Assembly: GCF_900182545.1 (NCBI RefSeq)
Contig: NZ_FXTJ01000002.1
Coordinates: 682,001-746,000, forward strand
From: Geodermatophilus aquaeductus
GTDB lineage: Bacteria > Actinomycetota > Actinomycetes > Mycobacteriales > Geodermatophilaceae
DNA: 64,000 nucleotides
Direction of reading: 5' to 3'
Notes under the pieces: model-generated
Seen by the model: only the letters and a program-made list of their open reading frames with translations
Told to the model about the DNA's origin: nothing
Database searches by the model: none
In this document: positions 27,688 to 40,080 of the stretch, one piece after another
How the letters are laid out: the number at the start of each line of letters is the position of its first letter
Numbering within the stretch: the stretch's first letter is position 1
Made by a program: the position numbers and the translations under genes

Positions 27688-28139
27688 CGGGAGCCTTCTT
27701 CGAGTTCCGTCCCTCGGCCCTCTCCTGAGGCTCCCCCGAGCGTGCGAGGGGAGAGGGGGAGAGGGTCCTTCTGTCGCCGGATCGTGACGGTCACGTCGTC
27801 GAAGGGGACGCCGAGGTCGGCCTGCGGCTTGTGCACGGTGATCTCGGTGGCCTGCACCAGCGGGTCGGCGAGGCAGACGTCGGCCAGCCGCTGGCACAGC
27901 GTCTCGAGCAGGTCGACCGGCTCCCCGGTGAGGACGGCGTGCAGCCGCTGCGCCAGCTCGGCGTAGTTGACCGTCCTCGTCAGGTCGTCCCCGGCCGCCG
28001 CGGGCGCGGTGTCGAGCTCCAGGACGGCGTCGACGGAGAACGTCTGCCCGTTCTCCCGCTCGAAGCCGTAGACGCCGTGGTGGGCGTGCGCGGTCAGGCC
28101 GCGGACGGCGATCCGGTCGGGGGTGCGGTGGTCAGTCAC
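27684..28139 (-). CDS. folB: Dihydroneopterin aldolase FolB
   Basis: 151 residues, about 25 longer than usual. Motifs: IAVRGLTAHAHHGVYGFER with the catalytic-region Glu/Tyr, VNYAELAQRLHAVL, LLETLCQRLADVCL, TEITVHKPQADLGVPFDDVTVTIRR. The last 27 residues (from KDPLPLSPR) are encoded by a palindromic repeat element and are not part of the fold. The GTG overlaps the folP end by 8 bp. It cleaves dihydroneopterin to 6-hydroxymethyl-dihydropterin. Confidence 0.94.
   Translation of the reverse strand: MTDHRTPDRIAVRGLTAHAHHGVYGFERENGQTFSVDAVLELDTAPAAAGDDLTRTVNYAELAQRLHAVLTGEPVDLLETLCQRLADVCLADPLVQATEITVHKPQADLGVPFDDVTVTIRRQKDPLPLSPRTLGGASGEGRGTELEEGSR
27716..27770 (-). repeat. Palindromic element inside the 3' end of folB
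   Basis: CCCTCTCC (27718-27725) pairs with GGAGAGGG (27758-27765). Read on the minus strand it opens with AAGGACCC and contains CTCGC, GCTCGGG and GAGCCTC in the same order as the element after disA. It is translated as the folB tail. Confidence 0.7.
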
Positions 28140-28995
28140 GACGGGCCTCCTCGCGGGCGCGCTGGACGGCGGCGACGGTGCGCACGGCGTCGGCCGAGCC
28201 GGCGGCGTCGTGCACCCGCACGCCCCAGGCGCCGGCCTCCGCGGCCAGGACGGTGGTGGCCAGGCTGGCGGCGTCCCGCTCCGGCGCCGGGCGCAGCGCG
28301 CCGTCGGGACCGGCGAGCAGGCGGCCGAGGAAGGACTTGCGCGAGGCGCCGACCAGCACCGGCAGGCCGAGGGACACCACGCTCGGCAGCGCCGCCAGCA
28401 GCGCCCAGTTGTGCGCCGCCTGCTTGGCGAAGCCGAGGCCCGGGTCGAGCACGAGCTGGGCGGCGTCCACCCCGGCCGCCAGCGCGGCGTCGACGCGCGC
28501 GGACAGCTCGGCGCAGACCTCGGTGACGACGTCGGCGTAGACGGCGTGCGCGTGCATCTCCCGGCTGTGGCCACGCCAGTGCATGAGCACCCACGGGACG
28601 CCGGCGTCGGCGACCAGCGCGGCCATCCCGTCGTCGGCCAGGCCGCCGCTGATGTCGTTCACCAGCACCGCGCCGGCCTCCAGCGCCGCCTCGGCGACCC
28701 CGGTGCGGGTGGTGTCGACGCTGACCCGGACGCCGGCGGCGGTCAGCTCACGGACGACGGGGACGACGCGGCGGCGCTCCTCGGCGGCGTCGACGCGGTC
28801 GGCGCCGGGGCGGGTGGACTCACCACCGACGTCGACGTAGTCGGCGCCCGCCGCGGCCATCGCCAGCCCGTGCGCGACCGCCGAGGCGGTGTCGGCGAAG
28901 CAGCCGCCGTCGGAGAAGGAGTCGGGCGTGACGTTGAGGACGCCCATGACCACGCACCGGCCGGGGTGCAGCAGCTCGGCGCGGCGCCCGCTCAC
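28132..28995 (-). CDS. folP: Dihydropteroate synthase FolP
   Basis: 287 residues; the GTG overlaps the folE stop (GTGA, 28992-28995). Motifs: [84 protein letters not shown] and [13 protein letters not shown]. It joins p-aminobenzoate to the pterin and is the sulfonamide target. Confidence 0.96.
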   Translation of the reverse strand: MSGRRAELLHPGRCVVMGVLNVTPDSFSDGGCFADTASAVAHGLAMAAAGADYVDVGGESTRPGADRVDAAEERRRVVPVVRELTAAGVRVSVDTTRTGVAEAALEAGAVLVNDISGGLADDGMAALVADAGVPWVLMHWRGHSREMHAHAVYADVVTEVCAELSARVDAALAAGVDAAQLVLDPGLGFAKQAAHNWALLAALPSVVSLGLPVLVGASRKSFLGRLLAGPDGALRPAPERDAASLATTVLAAEAGAWGVRVHDAAGSADAVRTVAAVQRAREEARRD

Positions 28996-29609
28996 CGGCC
29001 CAGGACGAGGCTCATCGCCTCGGCGCGGGTGGCGGCGCTGTCGCGGAACATGCCGCGGACCGCGGAGGTGACCGTCGTCGACCCGGGCTTGCGGATGCCC
29101 CGCATGCCCATGCACAGGTGCTCGGCCTCGACGACGACGATGACGCCGCGCGGCTTGAGGTGCTGGTCGAGGGCGTCGGCGATCTGCCGGGTCATCCGCT
29201 CCTGCACCTGCGGCCGGCGCGCGTAGACGTCGACCAGGCGGGCGAGCTTGGACAGACCGGTGACCCGGCCGTCCGCCCCGGGGATGTAGCCGACGTGCGC
29301 GGCCCCGTGGAAGGGCACCAGGTGGTGCTCGCAGGTCGAGTACATCGGGATGTCCTTGACCAGGACCATCTCGTCGTGGTCCTCGTCGAAGACCGTCGCG
29401 AGCACCTCGGCCGGGTCCTGCCAGAGGCCGGCGAAGGTCTCGGCGTAGGCGCGGGCGACCCGGGCAGGGGTGTCGCGCAGCCCGGGCCGGTCGGGGTCCT
29501 CTCCCACCGCGAGCAGCAGCTCCCGGACGGCGGCCGCGGCGCGCGCGGTGTCGATGTTCGCGGGGTCCGCGCGGACCTCGTCCTCCGGCTCCTCCGGGAT
29601 CACGCTCAC
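28992..29609 (-). CDS. folE: GTP cyclohydrolase I FolE
   Basis: 205 residues from the GTG at 29607-29609 with GAGGCGG upstream. Motifs: [22 protein letters not shown], zinc Cys/His in [43 protein letters not shown] and [18 protein letters not shown]. It converts GTP to 7,8-dihydroneopterin triphosphate, the entry step of the folate genes that follow. Confidence 0.96.
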   Translation of the reverse strand: MSVIPEEPEDEVRADPANIDTARAAAAVRELLLAVGEDPDRPGLRDTPARVARAYAETFAGLWQDPAEVLATVFDEDHDEMVLVKDIPMYSTCEHHLVPFHGAAHVGYIPGADGRVTGLSKLARLVDVYARRPQVQERMTRQIADALDQHLKPRGVIVVVEAEHLCMGMRGIRKPGSTTVTSAVRGMFRDSAATRAEAMSLVLGR

Positions 29610-29664
29610 GCCGCCGCCTCGCTGGCGCTCGTCGTCCGCGATCGCGCTGCTGCTGTGCCCATGG

Positions 29665-29687
29665 GTGAGCTCGCGAGCTCGCTCACC
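29665..29687. repeat. Palindromic repeat copy 2, at the ftsH stop
   Basis: The 23 bases are identical to 27166-27188, and again the minus-strand TGA is the stop codon of the upstream gene, here ftsH. Confidence 0.8.
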
Positions 29688-31743
29688 GCTGCGCAGGGGC
29701 GCCGACGTCACCGACCGGGTTGGTGCCGCCCTTGACCAGGCCGTGGCCGTTGCCGGCGCCCGGGCCGTGCTGGCCGACGGCGGTCGCGCCGTGCCCGTTG
29801 CCGTTCGCCTGCGCGGCCAGCTCGGCGGGCGTGAGCACCGGCGGCTGGTCCGACGGCGTCCGCTTGCCGAAGCCGTTGTAGGGCGCCAGCGCCGGCCGCT
29901 TGGTGACCGGCGCGCAGATGCGGGCCATGTCCTCGCGGGACAGCGTCTCGCGCTCCATCAGCTCGAGCACGAGCTGGTCGAGCACCGGGCGGTACTCCAC
30001 CAGGATCTCCCACGCCTCGTCGTGCGCGGCCTCGATGAGCGCGCGGACCTCGGCGTCGATGTCGGCGGCGACGGCCTCGGAGTAGTCCGGCCGCGAGCCC
30101 ATGTCCCGGCCCAGGAACGGCTCGGACTCGGTGCTGCCGTACTTGACCGCGCCCAGCTTGGCGCTCATGCCGTACTGGGTGACCATCGCGCGGGCCATCG
30201 AGGTGGCCTTCTCGATGTCGTTGCCGGCGCCCGTGGTCGGCTCGTGGAAGACCAGCTCCTCGGCCGCGCGCCCGCCGAGGGCGTAGGCCAGGGTGTCGAT
30301 CATCTCCGAGCGGGTCTGGGTGTACTTGTCCTCGGTCGGCAGGACGAGCGTGTGCCCGAGCGAGCGGCCGCGCGGCAGGATCGTCACCTTGTGCACGGGG
30401 TCGAGGTTGGGCAGCGCGTGCGCCACCAGGGCGTGGCCGCCCTCGTGGTAGGCGGTGACCTTCTTCTCCTTCTCGCTCATCGCCCGCGTCTTGCGCTCGG
30501 GACCGGCGATGACGCGGTCGATCGCCTCCTCGAGCGTCTCGTCGGTGATGACCGAGCCGCCGTGGCGGGCGGTGAGCAGTGCGCCCTCGTTGAGCACGTT
30601 GGCCAGGTCCGCGCCGGTGAAGCCGGGGGTGCGGCGGGCGACGGTCTCGAGGTCGACGTCGGGGGCGAGCGGCTTGCCCTTGGCGTGCACCTGGAGGATC
30701 TGCTTGCGGCCCTCGAGGTCGGGCCGGTCGACGGCGATCTGGCGGTCGAAGCGGCCCGGACGCAGCAGCGCGGGGTCGAGGATGTCCGGCCGGTTGGTGG
30801 CGGCGATCATGATGACGCCGCCCTTGACGTCGAAGCCGTCCATCTCGACGAGCATCTGGTTGAGCGTCTGCTCGCGCTCGTCGTGGCCGCCACCCATGCC
30901 GGCGCCGCGGTGCCGGCCGACGGCGTCGATCTCGTCGACGAAGATGATCGCCGGGGCGTTGGTCTTGGCCTGCTCGAACAGGTCGCGCACCCGGCTGGCG
31001 CCGACGCCGACGAACATCTCCACGAAGTCCGAGCCGGAGATCGAGAAGAACGGCACGCCGGCCTCGCCGGCCACCGCGCGGGCGAGCAGGGTCTTGCCGG
31101 TCCCGGGCGGGCCGAACAGCAGCACGCCCTTGGGGATCTTGGCGCCCACGGCCTGGAACTTGACCGGGTTGGCCAGGAAGTCCTTGATCTCCTGGAGCTC
31201 CTCGATCGCCTCGTCGGCCCCGGCGACGTCGGCGAACGTCGTCTTCGGGGTGTCCTTGGTGATCTGCTTGGCCTTCGACTTGCCGAAGGCCATGACGCCG
31301 CGGCCGCCGCCCTGCATGGAGTTGAACAGCCAGAACAGCAGCAGCAGGAGGATGAGGAACGGCAGGAAGCTGATCAGGACGCTGACGAGGACGTTGTCCT
31401 GGGTGACGTTGGTCGTGAAGTCGACGCCGTCACCGTTGGTCTGCCCGTCGCCGTCGATGCCGGAGACCAGGGAGAAGACGTCGTCGGAGGCCCCGATCGG
31501 GTACGACGCGGTGATCTGCTCGTTGCCGTCGACGGCGGTGCGCAGGTCGAGGTCGAGCGTCTGTTCCTTGTCGTTGATCGTGACCGACTCGACGTTGCCG
31601 GACTGGATCTGCTCCAGGGCGACCGACGTCTTGACCTGCTCGTAGCTGGAGCCGCCTCCGAGGAAGGAGGACAGGCCGAGGGCCACCAGGACGACGAGGA
31701 CGACCCAGAACCACACGGAGCGGAAGATCTTCTTGCGTTCCAT
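29683..31743 (-). CDS. ftsH: ATP-dependent zinc metalloprotease FtsH
   Basis: 686 residues from the ATG at 31741-31743. Two N-terminal membrane helices ([19 protein letters not shown] and [19 protein letters not shown]) flank a periplasmic-side domain. The AAA domain has Walker [21 protein letters not shown], pore loop around [14 protein letters not shown], Walker [16 protein letters not shown] and the second region of homology [19 protein letters not shown]. The zinc site HEGGH is at 433-437. The C-terminal tail is Gly/Asn/His-rich. It degrades misfolded membrane proteins. Confidence 0.96.
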   Translation of the reverse strand: MERKKIFRSVWFWVVLVVLVALGLSSFLGGGSSYEQVKTSVALEQIQSGNVESVTINDKEQTLDLDLRTAVDGNEQITASYPIGASDDVFSLVSGIDGDGQTNGDGVDFTTNVTQDNVLVSVLISFLPFLILLLLLFWLFNSMQGGGRGVMAFGKSKAKQITKDTPKTTFADVAGADEAIEELQEIKDFLANPVKFQAVGAKIPKGVLLFGPPGTGKTLLARAVAGEAGVPFFSISGSDFVEMFVGVGASRVRDLFEQAKTNAPAIIFVDEIDAVGRHRGAGMGGGHDEREQTLNQMLVEMDGFDVKGGVIMIAATNRPDILDPALLRPGRFDRQIAVDRPDLEGRKQILQVHAKGKPLAPDVDLETVARRTPGFTGADLANVLNEGALLTARHGGSVITDETLEEAIDRVIAGPERKTRAMSEKEKKVTAYHEGGHALVAHALPNLDPVHKVTILPRGRSLGHTLVLPTEDKYTQTRSEMIDTLAYALGGRAAEELVFHEPTTGAGNDIEKATSMARAMVTQYGMSAKLGAVKYGSTESEPFLGRDMGSRPDYSEAVAADIDAEVRALIEAAHDEAWEILVEYRPVLDQLVLELMERETLSREDMARICAPVTKRPALAPYNGFGKRTPSDQPPVLTPAELAAQANGNGHGATAVGQHGPGAGNGHGLVKGGTNPVGDVGAPAQR

Positions 31744-31942
31744 ACACCGATGCCGGGCGGCCGGAGGTCTCCGGCCTGGCCCGTCGACCCTCCTGATCGT
31801 CCGGGTGACGCTCCGCGCGACCCGGGCGGGCACCCTGGCGCTCGGTCCAGCGTCGTTGCGGTCGACGGTACACCGGGGAGGCTGTGGATCCCCTGTGATC
31901 GCGCTGCCCGGAGGCCGGGCGCTCCCCCCTCCGGAGGACCCG

Positions 31943-32530
31943 CTACGTCGAGTAGACCTGCGGCTTGAGCGTGCCGATGTAGGGCAGGTCGCGGTAGCGC
32001 TCGGCGTAGTCGAGGCCGTAGCCGACGACGAACTCGTTGGGGATGTCGAAGCCGACGTAGCGGACGGGCACCTCCACCTTGATCGCGTCGGGCTTGCGCA
32101 GCAGGGCGCAGACCTCCAGCGAGGCGGGGCGGCGGCTGCCGAGGTTCTTGAGCAGCCAGGACAGCGTCAGGCCCGAGTCGATGATGTCCTCGAGGACCAG
32201 GACGTCCATGCCGGAGATGTCGCGGTCGAGGTCCTTGAGGATGCGCACGACCCCCGAGGAGCTCGTGGAGCTGCCGTAGGAGGAGACGGCCATGAACTCC
32301 ATCTGGGTGGGCAGCCGCAGCGCCCGGGCGAAGTCGCTCATGAACAACACCGCGCCCTTGAGGACGCCGACGAGCAGGACCTCGCGGCCCTCGTAGTCGC
32401 GCGCGATCCGGTCGGCGAGCTCGGTGATCTTGCTCTGGATCTGCTGCTCGGACAGGAGCACGTGGTCGATGTCGGGGCCGTAGCCGTGGTCGGGACCCAG
32501 CACGGCAGGGGTCGACGCTGTCTCGGTCAC
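31943..32530 (-). CDS. hpt: Hypoxanthine phosphoribosyltransferase
   Basis: 195 residues. The PRPP-binding motif [43 protein letters not shown] and the C-terminal [22 protein letters not shown] are diagnostic. It salvages hypoxanthine and guanine. The GTG overlaps the tilS stop by 4 bp, the conserved tilS-hpt-ftsH order. Confidence 0.96.
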   Translation of the reverse strand: MTETASTPAVLGPDHGYGPDIDHVLLSEQQIQSKITELADRIARDYEGREVLLVGVLKGAVLFMSDFARALRLPTQMEFMAVSSYGSSTSSSGVVRILKDLDRDISGMDVLVLEDIIDSGLTLSWLLKNLGSRRPASLEVCALLRKPDAIKVEVPVRYVGFDIPNEFVVGYGLDYAERYRDLPYIGTLKPQVYST

Positions 32531-33537
32531 GGGTGCTGCTCCTCCGGATCGGGGGCGACTGCGGCACTCCTGCCCGGGGAGCCGGCGGGCCGCAGCACCA
32601 GCCTGCCAGACGCCCGGAGCGCCTCGGCACCGCCCGGCAGGGCGACCGGCCCCTGCCCGCGCCACGCGGTCAGCAGCGCGTCGACCGCGCCCAGGTGCAC
32701 CGCCTGCAGATCGCCCACGCCCGCACCGCGCAGCCACCCGCGCAGCACCCGGCGGCGCAGCGCGGCCGGCAGCCCGGCCAGCTCCGCGGCCGGCAGGCCG
32801 TCCGGGCCGGTCAGCCGCGCGAGGTGCTCCCCGGCCAGGGCGTCGAGGGCGTCGAGGTCCTCGCGCAGCAGGTCGGCCGTCCGGGCCAGGGCCGGGGCGA
32901 CGCCGCCGCCGAGGACGTCCTCCAGCAGCGGCAGCACCTCGGCGCGCAGCCGGGCGCGGCGGTAGGCGGGGTCGGTGTTCCACGGGTCGTCCCACACCGG
33001 CAGGCCCTGGTCGGCGCAGGCGGCGCGGGTGGTCGCCCGCCGGACGCCGAGCAGCGGCCGCCAGAACGGCGGGCGCTCGGCCACCATCCCGGCCACCGAC
33101 CGGGGGCCGGACCCGCGGCCGAGGCCGAGGAGCACGGTCTCGGCCTGGTCGTCGAGGGTGTGGCCGAGGGCGATCCGCGCGCCGCACTCCTCCGCGCACC
33201 GGGTCAGCGCGGCGTACCGCGCGGTCCGCGCGGCGGCCTCGGGCCCGCCCGCGGTGCCGACCTCGACGGGGACGACGTGCACCGGGTCCAGGCGCAGGCC
33301 GCGCAGCAGGCCGGCGACCTCGCGGGCCCGCTGCGCCGATCCGGCCTGCAGCCCGTGGTCGACGGTGACCGCCCCGGCGGGCACACCGGCGCGCGGGGCC
33401 TCGAAGGCGACGGCGGCGGCCAGCGCGAGGGAGTCCGCTCCCCCGCTGACGGCGACCAGGACCGGCTGCGCGGACGCCCGCAGACCCGGCCGGACGGCGC
33501 TGCGGACGGCCGCGACCGCCGGCGGCGGGCCGCTCAC
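32527..33537 (-). CDS. tilS: tRNA(Ile)-lysidine synthase TilS
   Basis: 336 residues. PP-loop [12 protein letters not shown] at about 31-42, [36 protein letters not shown] and [24 protein letters not shown]. The C-terminal domain is short, as usual for actinobacterial TilS. It makes lysidine at C34 of the CAU-anticodon tRNA-Ile. Confidence 0.95.
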   Translation of the reverse strand: MSGPPPAVAAVRSAVRPGLRASAQPVLVAVSGGADSLALAAAVAFEAPRAGVPAGAVTVDHGLQAGSAQRAREVAGLLRGLRLDPVHVVPVEVGTAGGPEAAARTARYAALTRCAEECGARIALGHTLDDQAETVLLGLGRGSGPRSVAGMVAERPPFWRPLLGVRRATTRAACADQGLPVWDDPWNTDPAYRRARLRAEVLPLLEDVLGGGVAPALARTADLLREDLDALDALAGEHLARLTGPDGLPAAELAGLPAALRRRVLRGWLRGAGVGDLQAVHLGAVDALLTAWRGQGPVALPGGAEALRASGRLVLRPAGSPGRSAAVAPDPEEQHP

Positions 33538-33550
33538 CGCAGCCGGGGGG

Positions 33551-34636
33551 TCAGGCGGTGACGGCCGGGCGGCCGTGCACCCGCTCGACCCAGCGGGCCG
33601 GCTCGGTGAGCTCCTCGACCAGCGGCAGGTTCTCGGGACCGGCCCACACGCGGTTGAACCCGTCCATGCCGACGAGGTCGACGACGCCGCCGACGAAGGT
33701 CCGCCCGTCGGCGTACTGCTTCATCTTCTGCTCCAGCCCCAGCAGCCGGCGCAGCACGCGGTCGAGCGGGCTGCGGCCCTTGCGGCGCTGCGCGAAGCGC
33801 TTGCGCAGCGTGCGCACCGAGGGGACGACGTCGGGGCCGACGCCGTCCATCACGTACTCGGCGTGCCCCTCGACCAGGCTCATCACGGCGGTGACCCGGT
33901 CGAGGACGGCGCGCTGCTCGGGGTCGCGCACCAGCGCCATGAGGCCGGCCGACCCGCCGTCGTCGTCGCTGCCGCGGACGGCGTCGGCGATGCCGCGGAC
34001 CAGGTCGGACATGCGGTCGCGCAGCGCGTCGGGGCTGAGGTCGGTGGCCTCGACGAAGCCGGAGATCTGGTCCTCGAGGTGGTCGCGCAGCCACGGGAAG
34101 GCGGTGAACTGCAGCTGGTGGGTGACCTCGTGCAGGCAGACCCACATGCGGAAGTCGCTGGGGTCGACGCCCAGGCGCCGCTCGGCGTCGACGATGTTGG
34201 GGGCGACCAGGAGCAGCCGGCCGCCGGTGCCGAACACCTCGTACTGGCCGAGCACCCGGGAGGACAGGAAGGCCAGCAGCCCGCCGGCCTGCACGCCCGT
34301 GGCGCGCGAGCCGATCGCGGTGGCCAGCGGCCCGGGCGGGTTCTCCGAGCGCTCGAGGAGCGCGGCGGCCAGCGGGTCGAGCAGCGCGGCCATACCGGTG
34401 GTGTTGGCGTCGATCCAGCCCGGCCGGTCGACGACGGCGACCTCCGGCACCGGGCCGCCCTCGACCGGGTGCAGCCCGGTCAGGCCCTCCACGTGGGCGA
34501 CAGCGGCCGCGGCGGCCTCGTGCAGCTCGCGGACGACGGCGGCGGCCTCCTCCCGCGTGGTCGCGGGCCCGGGCCCGGCCAGCCGGCGGGCGGTGCGCCC
34601 GGCGAGCCCCCAGTCGACGAGTGCGCTGCTGCTCAT
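33551..34636 (-). CDS. Zinc-dependent metalloprotease-like protein, DUF2342 (Rv3626c-like)
   Basis: 361 residues. The motif WVCLHEVTHQLQF (about 168-180) is an HExxH-like zinc site, with a downstream Glu in EGHAEYVMDGVG likely completing it. VDWGLAGRTARRLAGPGP at the start and ADGRTFVGGVVDLVGMDGFNRVWAGPENLP at the end are family hallmarks. It is always found next to tilS and dacB in actinobacteria. Sometimes labelled coenzyme F420 biosynthesis-associated; the activity is unproven. Confidence 0.9.
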   Translation of the reverse strand: MSSSALVDWGLAGRTARRLAGPGPATTREEAAAVVRELHEAAAAAVAHVEGLTGLHPVEGGPVPEVAVVDRPGWIDANTTGMAALLDPLAAALLERSENPPGPLATAIGSRATGVQAGGLLAFLSSRVLGQYEVFGTGGRLLLVAPNIVDAERRLGVDPSDFRMWVCLHEVTHQLQFTAFPWLRDHLEDQISGFVEATDLSPDALRDRMSDLVRGIADAVRGSDDDGGSAGLMALVRDPEQRAVLDRVTAVMSLVEGHAEYVMDGVGPDVVPSVRTLRKRFAQRRKGRSPLDRVLRRLLGLEQKMKQYADGRTFVGGVVDLVGMDGFNRVWAGPENLPLVEELTEPARWVERVHGRPAVTA

Positions 34637-34650
34637 CGCCTCACGGTAGG

Positions 34651-34711
34651 CCCTGCTGCAGGGCCCCGTCGCGAGCCTGCGAGCGGTGGGGGGCAGCAGG
34701 GTCCTTGCTCA
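34651..34711 (-). repeat. Palindromic element at the dacB stop
   Basis: CCCTGCTGC (34651-34659) pairs with GCAGCAGGG (34693-34701). On the minus strand it opens TGAGCAAGGACCC, matching the element after disA base for base, and the TGA is the dacB stop. Probably also the dacB terminator. Confidence 0.75.
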
Positions 34712-36175
34712 ACGGCATCCGCAGCCGGCCAGCGCGGCCGCCACGGCGTCGAGGGCGGCCTCCTCCGGCCCGCCGCCGCCGATGGTGCCGTTGGCCACCA
34801 GCGCGTAGGCCAGCAGCCGCCCGTCGGCGGTCACCACGGTCCCGGCCAGGGCGTGCACGCCGAGCAGGGTGCCGGTCTTGCCGCGGACGGCGCCGGGCGC
34901 GGTGGCGGGGTCCGCGTCGCCCCGGTCGGCGAGGGTGCCGTCGTACCCGGCCACGGCCAGGCCCGAGACCACGGCCGAGGTGCCGTCCAGCGAGCCGTCG
35001 GCGGCACCGGCGAGCACGTCGGCGAGGACGGCGGGGGTCACCAGGTCCAGCCGGGACAGCCCACTGCCGTCGCGCAGCTCGACCTCCGAGGTGTCGATGC
35101 CGGCGTCGGCGAGCGCGTCGGTGACCGCCTGCGCGGACCCGTCGAAGGTGGCCGGCAGGCCGCGGGCGAGGGCCACGTGGCGGGCCAGCGAGTCGGCCAG
35201 CAGGTTGTCCGACTGCGACAGCGCCTGCTCCACCAGCCGCGCGACGGGCGCCGAGCGGACGGTGCCCAGCGTCGCGGCGCCGTCGGGGGTCTCGCCCAGC
35301 TCGACGGTCGCGCCGGGGACGCCGAGCGCCTCGGCCAGCGCCCGCCCCGCGTCGGTGCCCGGCGCGCCGCTGCGGGCGTTCTCCCCCGGGGTCACCCGCG
35401 CGCCGTCGACCGCAGCGGCGGTGACGGGGGCGGCGTAGCTCGACGGCGCGTCCTCCGGACCCCAGCCCTCCGCGGTCAGCGGCCCCTCGAACAGCGAGGT
35501 GTCGACGACGACCCGGCTCACGGTCGTGCCCTGCGGCAGCGCGGCCTGCACCTGCGCGGCGAGGTCGGCCACGGTCGCCGCCCCCGGGTAGGTCAGCGAC
35601 GGGCTGGTCGTCGACAGGGTCGGGTCCCCGCCGCCGACCAGCACGACCTCGTCCGGCGTGGCCCCGGCGACGACCGTCGTCTCCAGCGTGTCGTCGGGGT
35701 CGAGGGTGGTGAGCGCGGCGACGGCGGTCAGCAGCTTGGCCGTCGACGCCGGCGTCACGGGCTCGTCGGCGTCCTGGTCGAAGAGGGTCTCCCCGGCGGC
35801 GACGTCGACCACCTCGGCGCTCAGGCCGCCGGCCAGCGCGGGCGTCGCCAGCAGCGGGCCGAGCGCGGCCGAGAGCGCGGCGGGGTCGGGCGCGGGGGCG
35901 TCGGAGGACAGCGCGGCGAGCACGGGCGAGGGCTCGCCGACGTCGGGGAGCTCCGCGGTGGGCCCGGCGGCGGTGCCCCCGGTGCCGCCCGTGCCGTCGT
36001 CGTCGCGGCCGAGGAACACGACCCCGCCGACGACCAGGGCGGCGACCACGAGGAGCGCCAGGACGCCGCCGACGATGCGCCGACGCAGCCGCCGGTAGCT
36101 CGGCGTGACGCTGCTCGACCCGCTCGCCGCGATGGTGCCCACCCCCCGGAAGAGCCCCCCGGGGCGGACCTGCAC
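34709..36175 (-). CDS. dacB: D-alanyl-D-alanine carboxypeptidase/endopeptidase (PBP4 family)
   Basis: 488 residues from a GTG at 36175; a GTG at 36142 would remove 11 residues. A cytoplasmic basic start (RRLRRRIVGG), one membrane anchor ([19 protein letters not shown]) and a linker precede the serine peptidase S13 domain. Catalytic triads: SxxK in PASTAKLLTAVAAL (about 128), SxN in SQSDNLLADSLAR (about 320) and KTG in VRGKTGTLLGVHALAGTV (about 435). It trims peptidoglycan stem peptides. It is divergent from ppa, as in Mycobacterium. Confidence 0.95.
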   Translation of the reverse strand: MQVRPGGLFRGVGTIAASGSSSVTPSYRRLRRRIVGGVLALLVVAALVVGGVVFLGRDDDGTGGTGGTAAGPTAELPDVGEPSPVLAALSSDAPAPDPAALSAALGPLLATPALAGGLSAEVVDVAAGETLFDQDADEPVTPASTAKLLTAVAALTTLDPDDTLETTVVAGATPDEVVLVGGGDPTLSTTSPSLTYPGAATVADLAAQVQAALPQGTTVSRVVVDTSLFEGPLTAEGWGPEDAPSSYAAPVTAAAVDGARVTPGENARSGAPGTDAGRALAEALGVPGATVELGETPDGAATLGTVRSAPVARLVEQALSQSDNLLADSLARHVALARGLPATFDGSAQAVTDALADAGIDTSEVELRDGSGLSRLDLVTPAVLADVLAGAADGSLDGTSAVVSGLAVAGYDGTLADRGDADPATAPGAVRGKTGTLLGVHALAGTVVTADGRLLAYALVANGTIGGGGPEEAALDAVAAALAGCGCR

Positions 36176-36211
36176 CGGTGGGCCTGATACCGGTGGGCCA
36201 CACTACGTGCC

Positions 36212-36703
36212 GTGCAGTTCGACGTGACGGTAGAGATCCCCAAGGGCCAGCGGAACAAGTACGAGCTGGACCACGCCACCGGGCGCATCCGGCTCGACCG
36301 GATGCTGTTCACCTCGACCCGGTACCCGGCCGACTACGGGTACATCGAGAACACCCTCGGTCAGGACGGTGATCCGCTCGACGCCCTGGTGCTCCTCGAG
36401 GAGCCGACCTTCCCCGGGTGCCTGATCACCTGCCGGGCCATCGGCATGTTCCGGATGACCGACGAGGCGGGTGGCGACGACAAGGTCCTCACCGTCCCGG
36501 CCACCGACCCCCGCATGGCCCACCTCCAGGACATCACCGACGTCTCGGAGTTCGACCGGCTGGAGATCCAGCACTTCTTCGAGACCTACAAGGACCTCGA
36601 GCCGGGCAAGTCGGTCGAGGGCGCCAACTGGGTCGGCCGCGCCGAGGCGCAGGCCGAGATCGAGGCCTCCATCAAGCGGGCCCAGGAGGCCGGCGGCCAC
36701 TGA
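36212..36703 (+). CDS. ppa: Inorganic pyrophosphatase
   Basis: 163 residues, GTG start. Family I signature [19 protein letters not shown] with its three Asp (about 52-57), [38 protein letters not shown] and [21 protein letters not shown]. Soluble enzyme; the membrane pyrophosphatase at 50.5 kb offers a second way to remove pyrophosphate. CACACT seven bases before the GTG suggests a leaderless mRNA. Confidence 0.97.
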   Translation: MQFDVTVEIPKGQRNKYELDHATGRIRLDRMLFTSTRYPADYGYIENTLGQDGDPLDALVLLEEPTFPGCLITCRAIGMFRMTDEAGGDDKVLTVPATDPRMAHLQDITDVSEFDRLEIQHFFETYKDLEPGKSVEGANWVGRAEAQAEIEASIKRAQEAGGH

Positions 36704-36743
36704 GCCCCCTCCCTGCGGCCCTCCCGAGCGCACGACGGACGAC

Positions 36744-36782
36744 CGACGGCGGTGCACCCCACCCGGGGTCGCACCGCCGTCG
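36744..36782. terminator. Bidirectional terminator between ppa and a methyltransferase gene
   Basis: CGACGGCGGTGC (36744-36755) pairs with GCACCGCCGTCG (36771-36782), capped by an inner ACCCC/GGGGT stem. The genes on either side converge on it. Confidence 0.85.
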
Positions 36783-36800
36783 TCGTCTCAGGCCCGCTCG

Positions 36801-37559
36801 TCAGCCACGCGTGTCGTGCAGGACGAGGGTCACGAAGCCGAGCTCGCCGCGGTAGCCCTCCAGCCACTGGCTCCGGTGCGTGCGGGCGGCCTCCAGGGCG
36901 GCGGCGCGCTCGGACCCGTCGGCCTCGGTGAGCGCCCACTCCGTCAGCGCGCCGGTCCGGCACCACTCGTACTCGTCCCACTCGGTGAGCGTGGACAGGT
37001 GCGCGTAGCCGGGCTCGAAGTCGCAGCGCTGCACCTCGGCCAGCAGCCCCGGCAGGTCGGGCAGCTCGCCGGGCTCGGCGCCGAGGCCGGCCAGCGCCGC
37101 GTCGCTGGGGCCGGCCTCCCAGAAGCCGTCGCCGAAGAGCACCCGCCCGCCGGGGCGCAGCGAGCGACGGACGGCGTCGAGGGTCCCGGCCGGGCCGCCG
37201 AAGACGTGCGTGGCCCCGATGCAGACGACGGCGTCGAACGGGCCGCCCTCCCAGGTGGCGGCGTCGGCCTGGACGAACTCCACGCGCCCCCGGAGACCGC
37301 CCATCGCGGCCCGGTCCCGTGCGGCGTCGAGGGCGGGCGCGGAGGTGTCCACGCCGACGCCGACCAGACCCGGCTGCGCGGCCAGCAGCGGGAGCAGCCA
37401 GGCGCCCTGGCCGCAGCCGAGGTCGAGCACCCGGCCGCGCAGGGGCGGGGCCAGGCGCTCGACGAGCCGGGCGAGGGCGTCGTCGGAGACCGGGGCGGCG
37501 ACGGGGTGCCAGCGGTGTGCGACCGCGCTGACCACGGCCCTGTCCAGGGTGCTGTCCAC
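36801..37559 (-). CDS. SAM-dependent methyltransferase
   Basis: 252 residues from the GTG at 37557-37559. Class I fold: motif I VLDLGCGQGAWLLPL (about 43-57), acidic end of strand 2 in VGVDTSAPALDAARDR, VEFVQADAATW, FDAVVCIGATHVFGG and LRPGGRVLFGDGFWE. The C-terminal half is specific (TEWDEYEWCRTGALTEWAL). The substrate is unknown. It is transcribed in the same direction as the UvrA-like gene, 27 bp downstream of it. Confidence 0.88.
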   Translation of the reverse strand: MDSTLDRAVVSAVAHRWHPVAAPVSDDALARLVERLAPPLRGRVLDLGCGQGAWLLPLLAAQPGLVGVGVDTSAPALDAARDRAAMGGLRGRVEFVQADAATWEGGPFDAVVCIGATHVFGGPAGTLDAVRRSLRPGGRVLFGDGFWEAGPSDAALAGLGAEPGELPDLPGLLAEVQRCDFEPGYAHLSTLTEWDEYEWCRTGALTEWALTEADGSERAAALEAARTHRSQWLEGYRGELGFVTLVLHDTRG

Positions 37560-37585
37560 CCGCGCATCCTGGCCGACGGAGCCGG

Positions 37586-39979
<2,394 letters not shown>

Positions 39980-40043
39980 CGTCTCTCCATCCGGTCGTCT
40001 CTCCATCCGGTCGTCTCTCCAGCCGGTCGTCTGTCCATCGGGG
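39980..40043. repeat. 16-bp tandem repeats in the leader of the UvrA2-like gene
   Basis: The unit CGTCTCTCCATCCGGT occurs at 39980-39995 and 39996-40011 identically, at 40012-40027 with one change and at 40028-40043 in partial form. On the minus strand each unit offers a GGAGAG ribosome-binding sequence and an ATG. Confidence 0.85.
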
Positions 40044-40080
40044 AGGCGCCGCCGTCGTCGGCGCGGTCGCTGGGGGCGGG

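Noticed and set aside
29470..31968. Plus-strand open frame opposite ftsH
   Set aside because: FtsH motifs are unambiguous on the other strand; shadow only.
32975..36187. Plus-strand open frame over tilS, DUF2342 and dacB
   Set aside because: The three minus-strand genes have clear catalytic motifs; this frame is His/Gly/Arg-rich and matches nothing.
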